NCBI RefSeq assembly: GCF_000161455.1
Contig: NZ_CM000745.1
Span: 5,449,817-5,455,625 of the forward strand
DNA length: 5,809 bases
From: Bacillus pseudomycoides DSM 12442
Lineage (GTDB): Bacteria; Bacillota; Bacilli; Bacillales; Bacillaceae_G
Direction of reading: 5' to 3'
Shown here: piece by piece, positions 1 to 4,611 of the stretch
Layout: every line of letters begins with the position of its first letter
Numbering within the stretch: position 1 is the stretch's first letter
Program-made: the position numbers and the translations under genes
Notes under the pieces: model-generated
The model's database searches: none
What the model was told of the DNA's origin: nothing
The model's input: only the letters and a program-made list of their open reading frames with translations

Positions 1-268
1 GAACAAAGTGTTTTCAGTAACTAACTAATGGATGATTAGGGTTAACCCATAATAGACAATGACAAGCTCTTTATTATAAACAGACGTAACGAAACCTAGT
101 TATAAGTTCAATAGGTTGCGTTTGGAAATAAAAGTAAGCCTATGACTCAAAATTACACGTATCTCGGCTGTACCCCTTATAGGATAAGAGTTAGGATATG
201 CTGAAAAATAGTAATTATTCATTTTAATTTAACGTACAGGAAACCGCTCAAATGTGTCTAAATTGTGT
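1..268. other. Gene-free left flank
   Basis: I see no supported gene in this AT-rich stretch. The longest reading frame noted is a 40-codon minus-strand frame (100-222) with no ribosome binding site and no recognisable motif. A hairpin with 10-bp arms and one mismatch (acgaaaccta at 89-98, taggttgcgt at 112-121, 13-nt loop) has no T-tract, so it is not a clear terminator. The stretch lies on the interior side of the Tn3-like end at 269-305, so it may be subterminal DNA of such a transposon. That reading is inference. Confidence 0.5.
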
Positions 269-273
269 CTAAA
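252..273. repeat. Two tandem 11-bp repeats beside a Tn3-like end
   Basis: Positions 252-262 (atgtgtctaaa) and 263-273 (ttgtgtctaaa) match at 10 of 11 bases. They are bracketed by two copies of aacgtaca (231-238 and 272-279). The repeats run into the inner edge of the putative terminal repeat. In some Bacillus Tn3-family elements (Tn5401) recombinase-binding sites lie next to the terminal repeats, so these could be recombinase or transposase binding sites. The match to the Tn5401 site as I remember it is poor, so function is open. Confidence 0.4.
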
Positions 274-305
274 CGTACAAAATTCCCGAAATGATATGGT
301 GAGGC
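269..305 (-). repeat. Putative Tn3-family terminal inverted repeat, split by the IS231 cassette
   Basis: If the cassette and one copy of its target duplication are removed, 305 joins 3935-3936. The minus strand then reads GGGCCTCACC at the outer edge, followed by CATTTCGGGAA and ACGTTTAG, 39 bp in all. Tn3-family ends usually start with GGGG and carry a central CATTTCGGAA-type block and a terminal ACGCTAAG-type block. By eye about 20 of 39 positions agree with the Tn4430-like end at 4055-4092, concentrated in those blocks. The interior would lie to the left. It is too diverged to name the element. Confidence 0.45.
295..305 (+). repeat. Left target-site duplication of the IS231-type cassette
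   Basis: The sequence tatggtgaggc immediately precedes the left IS231 end and is repeated exactly at 3924-3934, immediately after the distal IS231-type right end. IS231 elements are known to make duplications of about 10-12 bp, so the length fits. Confidence 0.85.
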
Positions 306-325
306 CATACCCATCAACTTAAGAA
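306..325 (+). repeat. IS231 left terminal inverted repeat (transposase 3' side)
   Basis: The sequence is catacccatcaacttaagaa. It is the reverse complement of 3904-3923 at 19 of 20 positions and of 1946-1965 at 17 of 20. It lies on the side of the transposase stop codon. Confidence 0.9.
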
Positions 326-402
326 CAGAAACAAAATGAAATTCCGTTCAAATATACTAAAAAACTCTTAAAACACTTTTTATCCGTAAAAATGAGTATG
401 CC

Positions 403-427
403 AAATAAACCTAAATAGGTATTATTT
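403..427. other. Imperfect hairpin just downstream of the IS231 transposase
   Basis: Arms 403-413 and 416-427 pair over 11 bp with one bulged base at 421. The hairpin starts 8 bp past the transposase stop codon. On the minus strand it is not followed by a T-tract, so a role as transposase terminator is doubtful. On the plus strand it runs into a short T-rich stretch and could weakly stop incoming transcripts. Confidence 0.3.
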
Positions 428-434
428 TTAAAGA

Positions 435-1871
435 TTATGCAGTTTTCTTTTGTTTTCTAAATCCACTATATTCATAGATAACACCCATAATATCAAAGAC
501 TGTCTTCTTCTCATACCTATGAGATTTCCGTCCGTTTTTCTGTAGTAGGTGGAATAGGCGGATTAGAATCTTTGTTATTTCTTGGGTGTTTTTCTGTATA
601 GCTTGATACAGAAGATATAAATAATCTTGGATCATTCCTATTGCTTTATATTCGCTTAATTCTCTTTTCTTCTTTTGTAAAAGTAGTTGACGCATTTTAA
701 ACATAGTAGAGGAGCACAGGAAAATGGCGATGAGCTTTCCATATAGTTGGCACTCTAATCGTTCCTGTTTTACATTGCGATAATGATCTATTTTAAAGAG
801 TGATTTCCACGTTTTAAAGACAATCTCTATTTGCCAACGCAAAGTATATAACTCATGTACCTGTTCCATCGGAACCCATTCCCAAGGTGTGTTCGTCACA
901 TATACGTTTAATCCCACTACCATTTTACTTTTCTCTGAGTACGTTCTATTTTGTGATTTTTCTTTTTCCGCGATTTTCGCTTGTCGTTTTTGAAGTTGCT
1001 TTTCTGTTAATCGATTAAAAATGACGCGTGCAAACAGCTGTTGTTTATCACCAATATAAGCATTTTTTAATTCAAATGTTTCTCCAGGCTGTAATTGTTT
1101 CAAAATCTGTTTTACATCGATTTGTATGTATTCCGATTGTTTCTTAATTGCACCATTTTTAAAGTATTCTGGGCTCGGATTTTTCACATATACATTCGTA
1201 TTCAATTTTAAACGAGAAATATAGTATGTACCTCGTTGATCCATTTCATCTAAGTCTTCCAATGAAAAATAACCCAAATCACGAATACATAAATCCCCTG
1301 GTCGTAAGGTATCTAAGCACTCTGTACCAAAAGTTTTGTCATTATTTTTTCCTGGTCCAACTTGAAAGTTAAGAAATTCCCCACTGTGTAGATCGTATTC
1401 TAATTGAATTTTGATTCCGGCTGTTTGGGCACATCCTCCAGAGCCTGGATATACATTCTCTAAAGCATTTGGCACTTGAAATAAGGTAGCATCTAGGATA
1501 CGAATTCGCCCAAAATAAGAGAAGAGATGATTAGAAAATTGCGTTTGTTCACATATTTTTTGTTGTAACAGTAAAGAAAAAATATGTTGTAAAAACAAAA
1601 CTGCTTTAGCATTTAAACGTTTATTTAAGCCCTCAGGGCTGAGTAAAGTACCAGTAGCTGCATGAAGCCTGCTACATAATCGGACTAAGGGATCACTTGC
1701 CACCCGTTGACTGATCCAAATACAAATGGTAGCTAAGTCTGATCCAGAGAACTTACGTTTTCGTTTTATAAATCCGATTTCTCTTGCAAGTTCTTCTAAG
1801 AATACAGGTGTAACATATCGTTGTAATTCTTCTGCAAATGGTAGTAGTTCATCTTGAATCGAGGGATTCAT
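435..1871 (-). CDS. IS231-type transposase (IS4 family, DDE)
   Basis: This is the transposase that cuts and joins the IS231 ends, acting on DNA in the cytoplasm. At 478 aa it has the normal full length for IS231. The DDE catalytic residues can be assigned: D127 in RILDATLFQVP, D198 in CIRDLGYFS, and E349 inside the IS4-family signature Y-(2)-R-(3)-E-(6)-K, seen as Y342, R345, E349 and K356 in LYTLRWQIEIVFKTWKS. The insertion domain between D198 and E349 is long, as expected for IS4. The start is ATG at 1869-1871, preceded by an AAAGGA-type ribosome binding site buried in a hairpin (1877-1920). No frameshift or internal stop is present, so the protein should be active. It could act on the near right end (1946-1965) or the far one (3904-3923). 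Confidence 0.95.
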   Translation of the reverse strand: MNPSIQDELLPFAEELQRYVTPVFLEELAREIGFIKRKRKFSGSDLATICIWISQRVASDPLVRLCSRLHAATGTLLSPEGLNKRLNAKAVLFLQHIFSLLLQQKICEQTQFSNHLFSYFGRIRILDATLFQVPNALENVYPGSGGCAQTAGIKIQLEYDLHSGEFLNFQVGPGKNNDKTFGTECLDTLRPGDLCIRDLGYFSLEDLDEMDQRGTYYISRLKLNTNVYVKNPSPEYFKNGAIKKQSEYIQIDVKQILKQLQPGETFELKNAYIGDKQQLFARVIFNRLTEKQLQKRQAKIAEKEKSQNRTYSEKSKMVVGLNVYVTNTPWEWVPMEQVHELYTLRWQIEIVFKTWKSLFKIDHYRNVKQERLECQLYGKLIAIFLCSSTMFKMRQLLLQKKKRELSEYKAIGMIQDYLYLLYQAIQKNTQEITKILIRLFHLLQKNGRKSHRYEKKTVFDIMGVIYEYSGFRKQKKTA

Positions 1872-1876
1872 AAGAA

Positions 1877-1920
1877 AACGTCATCCTTTCTAATTTATCT
1901 TGTTTAGAAAGGATAACGTT
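1877..1920 (-). promoter_or_regulatory. Hairpin sequestering the transposase ribosome binding site
   Basis: Arms 1877-1893 and 1904-1920 (17 nt each, 16 of 17 pairing) enclose a 10-nt loop. The minus-strand 3' arm contains AGAAAGGATG, the transposase ribosome binding site, 12 nt before the ATG. In IS231A a stem-loop at this place is known to block translation from transcripts that start outside the element. Transcripts starting inside would lack the upstream arm and be translated. The structure here is well preserved. Confidence 0.8.
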
Positions 1921-1945
1921 TTTTGGTATTTGAGAGTATTAAAAT

Positions 1946-1965
1946 CTCTTGAGTTGATGGGCATG
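1946..1965 (-). repeat. IS231 right terminal inverted repeat, internal copy
   Basis: The sequence is ctcttgagttgatgggcatg. It ends the intact IS231 on the transposase 5' side. It differs from the distal right end at 3904-3923 at two positions and pairs less well with the left end (17 of 20), which may favour use of the outer end. Confidence 0.88.
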
Positions 1966-2271
1966 TAAGGTGACCCGATAAAGCTAAGACAAGTTAGATA
2001 TCTCAATAATATAGTGGAACAAGATCATCGTTTTATTAAGAAACGTGTGCGTTCTATGTTAGGGTTCAAGTCTTTTAGCACAGCTACATCCATTCTTGCA
2101 GGAGTAGAAGCCATGTATATGATTAAAAAAGAACAGATTGATTTACAGGATCAGTCTGTTCAAAACCAGAAAGAATTCATCCATCAATTATTCGGGCTAG
2201 CAGCATCAAATACAATTCCACTAGAAATATATGCGCTATATTCTCTTTTATTTTATCTTTGCACCAGAACC
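1966..2271 (+). mobile_element. IS240-type element (IS6 family), 3' fragment
   Basis: This is the right-hand 306 bp of an IS240-like element: the end of the transposase gene and the right terminal repeat tctttgcaccagaacc (2256-2271). That repeat matches 15 of 16 positions of the left repeat of the copy at 5170, read in reverse. The left part is absent, because the sequence starts abruptly at the IS231 right end. The first 11 bp (taaggtgaccc) are the likely right copy of an IS231 target duplication whose left copy is gone. Confidence 0.85.
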
Positions 2272-2307
2272 GCAAGTGCCATAGGAAATTTCACGCTATG
2301 CCCCTAA
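1969..2307 (+). pseudogene. IS240-type transposase, C-terminal remnant
   Basis: The frame reads PIKLRQVRYLNNI followed by VEQDHRFIKKRVRSMLGFKS, the IS6-family C-terminal region in which the E of VEQDHR is the third DDE catalytic residue. Both catalytic aspartates and the N-terminal HTH are missing, so no active enzyme can be made. A TAA at 1966-1968 closes the frame at the IS231 junction. The frame opens from a possible GTG at 2014, but no ribosome binding site supports it. It also runs through the right terminal repeat and 36 bp past it to TAA at 2305-2307. IS6 transposases normally stop before the repeat, so the native stop after the QLFGLAA-type end is probably lost by mutation. Confidence 0.85.
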
Positions 2308-2323
2308 ACATGATTAACGTAGT

Positions 2324-2338
2324 TTAGTTTAATAATAA
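2324..2338 (+). repeat. 15-bp direct repeat, copy 1, downstream of the kinase gene
   Basis: The sequence ttagtttaataataa recurs exactly at 3348-3362. The two copies are 1,024 bp apart and flank the kinase gene closely: this copy lies 8 bp past its stop codon, the other about 60 bp before its start. It could be the scar of a cassette insertion. The sequence is AT-only apart from one G, so chance is possible. Confidence 0.45.
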
Positions 2339-2345
2339 AAGTTGG

Positions 2346-3290
2346 TTAAATATTAAGAATAGAGTAATTATGTTCAATCCTTATTCTAAAGTGGTTCATT
2401 ATTCGTATTTGTTCTTCAGTTAACCTCTCTTTATTCCAGTACATATGCATTAAGTTATATTCAAATATTTCCTTCAATTTAATAAATAGAGAAAGTTTCT
2501 CTAACATCTCTGGAGATATATCATTTTCCTCTTGATATCCGTCGATTATTGCTTTCGTAATAGAACGTCCATAGTCAACTATGTTGCCATTCCCTACAAA
2601 CGAATACTCCAACGCACTATATATTGGAACGGCTAAATCAAATATATAATAATGTTTTTCACAATCTTGAAAATCAACCATTGTCAATTTCGAATCACTA
2701 TCTACTAATATGTTTTCTAACCATAAATCCCCGTGTAGTAAACCATATGTAGAATTACATTTTGGCAAATTTTTAATTGTAGATAACACCTTATGTGCTA
2801 TTTCTCTAATAGTACTTTCTTCTTTAGGTATATATTTATGAAAATCATATTCCTCATTATCATGCCAATCGTTGATATATTTAGTCGGCATTATATCTTC
2901 AAATTTCCTTGATAAACGATGTAATCTACCGATTTGCCGACCTAATTCTTTTAATACATTGGCATTCCATTGACTTCTTGGTAAATGTACACCAGAAGCT
3001 GCATTATATAAAACAGTTAAAACGTCCTTATCAAGTGTTATATTTTCTACTAATTTACCGTTTAAAGAAGATATGGCAGGCGGGACACCAAATCCTTCAT
3101 TATATAAAAAGTTTGTATATTTAACCTCTTCTAACTGTTCATCATATGTTTTATAGTTCGTTATTCTAGCGAAGAAGTCACCTTGTTCTGCAATACACCG
3201 ATACATTTCATTTGTTACTGATTCGACTTTAATAAAATTCACTGGATATAATTCGTTAAGTAATTCAAGTATCTTTTGTTCCATATACAT
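2346..3290 (-). CDS. Aminoglycoside-phosphotransferase-family kinase, substrate unknown
   Basis: This is a 314-aa protein of the APH/choline-kinase fold, which transfers phosphate from ATP to a small molecule in the cytoplasm. The catalytic loop reads LLHGDLWLENILVD: H186, G187 and D188 (catalytic base), with N193 for metal binding. The metal-binding aspartate is D206 in TMVDFQD, followed by D218 in the conserved FDLA block. The N-lobe carries the glycine-poor nucleotide region around residues 29-45 (YRCIAEQGDFFARITNY). The length is normal and the frame is intact. The start is ATG at 3288-3290, with GGAGG (3298-3302) 7 nt upstream; a second Met at residue 3 is too far from it. The family includes antibiotic kinases, homoserine kinase-like enzymes and spore-coat CotS-like proteins, and I cannot choose among them. 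It is a passenger in the IS231-type cassette, alone in its transcription unit. Confidence 0.85.
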   Translation of the reverse strand: MYMEQKILELLNELYPVNFIKVESVTNEMYRCIAEQGDFFARITNYKTYDEQLEEVKYTNFLYNEGFGVPPAISSLNGKLVENITLDKDVLTVLYNAASGVHLPRSQWNANVLKELGRQIGRLHRLSRKFEDIMPTKYINDWHDNEEYDFHKYIPKEESTIREIAHKVLSTIKNLPKCNSTYGLLHGDLWLENILVDSDSKLTMVDFQDCEKHYYIFDLAVPIYSALEYSFVGNGNIVDYGRSITKAIIDGYQEENDISPEMLEKLSLFIKLKEIFEYNLMHMYWNKERLTEEQIRIMNHFRIRIEHNYSILNI

Positions 3291-3331
3291 TTTAATTCCT
3301 CCAATTCAATATAGATAATGACTTCCTTACA

Positions 3332-3354
3332 AAACTAACCTGCTTTGTTAGTTT
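3332..3354. promoter_or_regulatory. Inverted repeat over the kinase promoter region, possible operator
   Basis: The arms aaactaac (3332-3339) and gttagttt (3347-3354) are perfectly complementary around a 7-nt loop. On the minus strand the repeat begins within the candidate -10 box of the kinase gene and covers the likely transcription start. It could be a repressor site or a 5' leader hairpin. No T-tract long enough for a strong terminator follows (TTTTG only). Confidence 0.4.
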
Positions 3355-3362
3355 AATAATAA
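3348..3362 (+). repeat. 15-bp direct repeat, copy 2, upstream of the kinase gene
   Basis: This is identical to 2324-2338 (ttagtttaataataa). It overlaps the candidate -10 box and one arm of the inverted repeat at 3332-3354. Confidence 0.45.
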
Positions 3363-3382
3363 GGTAATTCTTCCAGCTTCAA
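3353..3382 (-). promoter_or_regulatory. Weak candidate promoter of the kinase gene
   Basis: On the minus strand TTGAAG (3377-3382) and TATTAA (3353-3358) are separated by 18 bp. Each matches 4 of 6 bases of the sigma-A consensus. The position is suitable, about 65 bp before the start codon. In AT-rich DNA such matches are common, so this is tentative. Confidence 0.3.
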
Positions 3383-3501
3383 AAAAACCCCTTCGCACTT
3401 AATAGTATATCGAATGTGGGAAACTTTTCCATAAGAGGTACGGAAACGATTCAGGGTATGAGGGGCCACTCTGGGGTTTAATTACAAATCAAAAAAGGAC
3501 T
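3383..3501. other. Unassigned spacer between kinase promoter and resolvase remnant
   Basis: No reading frame or known site is recognised here. The segment is locally richer in G and C than its neighbours. It is bounded by inverted heptamers aaacccc (3385-3391) and ggggttt (3473-3479). Because it lies next to a resolvase remnant it could be leftover res-site or transposon-end DNA, but I could not assign resolvase subsites. Confidence 0.3.
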
Positions 3502-3654
3502 TTATTCAAGTTCTTTTAATCTACGATATAGAGCATCCTGACTCACTCCTGTAATCTGACATATTTCCTTTACTGTTTTATTGGTATGTTTTCGTAATTT
3601 AATTGCATGGTTCATGTCAGGATGTTTATCCGTGTATTTCTTCACTCTTCCCCC
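3502..3654 (-). pseudogene. Serine resolvase C-terminal HTH remnant
   Basis: The frame encodes GGRVKKYTDKHPDM, then NHAIKLRKHTNKTVKEICQ and ITGVSQDALYRRLKELE, then TAA (3502-3504). This is the C-terminal DNA-binding end of Tn3-type serine resolvases and invertases: a GRPKKY-like linker followed by an HTH around TVKEICQITGVSQDALYRRL. A complete resolvase is about 180-200 aa. The catalytic N-terminal domain with its serine is not found upstream, and a TAG at 3655-3657 closes the frame. A GTG at 3643-3645 with a G-rich stretch upstream could allow a 47-aa protein, but the spacing is short. I read it as a relic of a lost transposon or invertase gene. A small independent DNA-binding protein is the less likely alternative. 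Confidence 0.75.
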
Positions 3655-3674
3655 CTAAGAAAATATGCAAAAAA

Positions 3675-3702
3675 AGATAAGACCAGGAGCTCGGTCTTAT
3701 CT
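3675..3702 (-). terminator. Rho-independent terminator reading leftward
   Basis: A perfect 10-bp stem, agataagacc (3675-3684) and ggtcttatct (3693-3702), encloses an 8-nt loop. On the minus strand the stem runs straight into TTTTTT. No gene now lies directly upstream on that strand before the IS231 end at 3904. It therefore looks orphaned, or it insulates the kinase region from transcripts entering from the right. Confidence 0.8.
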
Positions 3703-3903
3703 ATGGCATAAGGAGAAACAAATAGGGTGATAACCATCACTTTTTCATCATATTACATTAACTGTTGAATATTACAACCAACAATGGTATTAATATCCAT
3801 ATCGAGAAATTCATTACTAACTCTTATAGTTCCAAAAATTTCTTCTTTTCATAGGTATCCATGGGAATTTAGTTTATTTTTTTCGTTTTGGGGAACAATT
3901 AAT
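3703..3903. other. Gene-free segment inside the right end of the cassette
   Basis: No supported gene is present. A minus-strand frame at 3753-3821 (VSNEFLDMDINTIVGCNIQQ) is open, but it has no start or ribosome binding site and I do not recognise it. It may be a decayed gene end. A short hairpin (3727-3731 with 3736-3740) followed by TTTTT on the plus strand is too weak to call a terminator. Confidence 0.4.
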
Positions 3904-3923
3904 TTCTTAAGTTGATGGGCATG
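3904..3923 (-). repeat. Distal IS231-type right terminal inverted repeat
   Basis: The sequence is ttcttaagttgatgggcatg. It matches the reverse complement of the left end at 306-325 at 19 of 20 positions. It is followed at once by the 11-bp duplication tatggtgaggc, so it is the functional right boundary of the composite cassette. Confidence 0.88.
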
Positions 3924-3934
3924 TATGGTGAGGC
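3924..3934 (+). repeat. Right target-site duplication of the IS231-type cassette
   Basis: The sequence tatggtgaggc is an exact copy of 295-305. Removing 306-3934 would restore the uninterrupted target. Confidence 0.85.
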
Positions 3935-3935
3935 C

Positions 3936-4055
3936 CACATCCATCAACTTAAGAAAACAGGTCACCCCCCATAACGAAAAAATGAGCTCTTTTATTACAA
4001 ATTAGGACAAAATCTGGTTCTGGGGGAGTTATATTTTCTTAGCTTGATAGCCATG
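3936..4055. mobile_element. Miniature IS231-like element (~120 bp), no transposase
   Basis: The left end cacatccatcaacttaagaa (3936-3955) matches the IS231 left end at 18 of 20 positions. The right end ttcttagcttgatagccatg (4036-4055) matches the IS231 right end at 16 of 20. Only 80 bp lie between, with no gene. Its right edge abuts the Tn4430-like repeat exactly where IS231 is known to insert preferentially in Tn4430 (a GGG-N5-CC-type target). No matching target duplication is visible (left flank atggtgaggcc, right flank gggtaccgcca). It is therefore either old or built from ends of different elements. It could be a MITE-like derivative or an internally deleted IS231/MIC. Confidence 0.55.
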
Positions 4056-4092
4056 GGGTACCGCCAGCATTTTGGAAAAAAGCCACGTTAAC
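4055..4092 (+). repeat. Tn4430-like terminal inverted repeat (Tn3 family)
   Basis: The 38-bp repeat starts ggggtaccgccagcatttt and continues ggaaaaaagccacgttaac. Against the Tn4430 repeat as I remember it, 34 of 38 positions agree. The GGGG outer edge is on the left, so the transposon interior faces right and includes the lipoprotein and vanZ-like genes. The opposite end and any transposase gene are outside the window or lost. The first G is shared with the last base of the IS231-like end. Confidence 0.82.
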
Positions 4093-4126
4093 CTAAAAAT
4101 AAAATAAGCCATCCATTTGGACAGCT
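4093..4126 (-). terminator. Rho-independent terminator of the lipoprotein gene
   Basis: On the minus strand the stem AGCTGTCC / GGATGGCT (4107-4126, loop AAAT) has 8 pairs, two of them G-T. It is followed by a T-rich tract (4093-4106). It lies about 30 bp past the lipoprotein stop codon and immediately inside the Tn4430-like repeat. Confidence 0.7.
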
Positions 4127-4156
4127 CATTTACATAATTTTCGTTAGCGGAAGTAA

Positions 4157-4513
4157 TTATTCGCTGGAGGTTTTAGGCAAAAGCAATTTCCCAATCTTTT
4201 CAATACGTGACGCTTTTGCCTTAGCAGGAGAGCTTTCTTCTATTCCTCCTTCTATCCAAACACCAACTTCTTGATCCAATTCATAGTTTTGTATCTCGTC
4301 ATTCTTAGGAATCCGCACCCATACCTTTCCATGATCTTCAGTGTAGATGAGCATTCGTTTATGTTCCTTATCTAGTTTGACAATTTTTCCTTGAAAGGTA
4401 AATGTGTCTTTTCCTTCACTTTTATTATTTACCATTGATTTATTACAAGCAGAAAGAAGTAGTATTGCCAATAGTATCAAAATTAGAGCATGGTAAGATG
4501 ATTTGTTAAACAT
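4157..4513 (-). CDS. Small DUF3221/YobA-like lipoprotein
   Basis: This 118-aa protein has a lipoprotein signal: MFNKSS, a hydrophobic stretch at residues 8-20, and the lipobox L20-S21-A22-C23. The mature protein should be lipid-anchored at C23 on the outer face of the membrane. The body (about residues 38-107) is a small beta-rich domain with FQGKIVKLDKEHKRMLIYTE, VGVWIEGGIEES and SPAKAKASRIEKI. It resembles the Bacillus DUF3221/YobA family pattern (strand-rich, ending in a G-x-I-x-ES-x-PA-type motif); the function of that family is unknown to me. The start is ATG at 4511-4513 because GGAGG (4520-4524) sits 6 nt upstream. An in-frame TTG at 4517-4519 touches that site and is unlikely. The gene lies 98 bp downstream of the vanZ-like gene on the same strand and ends at a terminator. 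Confidence 0.78.
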   Translation of the reverse strand: MFNKSSYHALILILLAILLLSACNKSMVNNKSEGKDTFTFQGKIVKLDKEHKRMLIYTEDHGKVWVRIPKNDEIQNYELDQEVGVWIEGGIEESSPAKAKASRIEKIGKLLLPKTSSE

Positions 4514-4560
4514 GATCAACCTCCATTAAATTTCGTATCACTTGGGGAGAAAATGCAGTT

Positions 4561-4603
4561 GTTAACTTTAAGTGTTATTAGTTAACATTATTCTCGTTAT
4601 TAG
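4561..4603. repeat. Repeated GTTAAC and GTTATTAG motifs upstream of the lipoprotein gene
   Basis: The palindrome gttaac occurs at 4561-4566 and 4581-4586, 20 bp apart, or about two helical turns. The octamer gttattag occurs at 4574-4581 and 4596-4603. Both lie in the 98-bp gap between the vanZ-like and lipoprotein genes, where a lipoprotein promoter would be. Paired, helically phased palindromes could be an operator, but no clear -35/-10 pair could be chosen. Confidence 0.3.
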
Positions 4604-4611
4604 AAGTTGGA

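Larger units (their letters stand above)
306..1965 (-). mobile_element. IS231-type insertion sequence (IS4 family), complete
   Basis: This is a 1,660-bp element with 20-bp terminal repeats (306-325 and 1946-1965, 17 of 20 positions matching) around one transposase gene on the minus strand. Length, end sequence and the 478-aa transposase agree with IS231 as known from B. thuringiensis and B. cereus. It has no convincing target duplication of its own. The left flank is tatggtgaggc and the right flank is taaggtgaccc (8 of 11 shared). The left flank instead pairs perfectly with 3924-3934. On the right it abuts the 3' part of an IS240 whose 5' part is missing on the left, so the two flanks come from different events. 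Confidence 0.92.
306..3923 (-). mobile_element. Composite IS231/MIC231-like cassette carrying a kinase gene
   Basis: The outermost IS231 ends are catacccatcaacttaagaa (306-325) and ttcttaagttgatgggcatg (3904-3923). They are inverted repeats matching at 19 of 20 positions and are flanked by a perfect 11-bp direct repeat. This says the whole 3,618 bp moved as one unit, or is descended from one that did. It contains a complete IS231 with its own right end (1946-1965), an IS240 3' fragment, an APH-fold kinase gene, a serine-resolvase remnant and about 400 bp of non-coding DNA. MIC231 cassettes of the B. cereus group have IS231 ends around passenger genes, usually without a transposase. This one keeps the transposase and would be closer to a passenger-carrying IS. 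Strand follows the transposase. Homologous recombination between two IS231-type copies is the main alternative route to this arrangement. Confidence 0.7.

Noticed and set aside
100..222. Minus-strand 40-aa open frame in the left flank
   Set aside because: No ribosome binding site, no motif, and composition like random AT-rich sequence.
2909..3124. Plus-strand 71-aa open frame
   Set aside because: It lies opposite the kinase gene, has no ribosome binding site or family resemblance, and is explained as a shadow of that gene.
3385..3479. Segment bounded by aaacccc and ggggttt as a small transposable element
   Set aside because: The inverted match stops at 7 bp, there is no flanking duplication, and no internal match to a known end was seen.
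3753..3821. Minus-strand coding-like stretch VSNEFLDMDINTIVGCNIQQ
   Set aside because: No start codon with ribosome binding site, too short, and not recognised. A nearby ATG frame (MDTYEKKKFLEL) would need a frameshift to join it.
4561..4603. Short repeats as a CRISPR array or origin iterons
   Set aside because: Only two copies of each motif occur, with no regular spacers and no cas or replication gene nearby.
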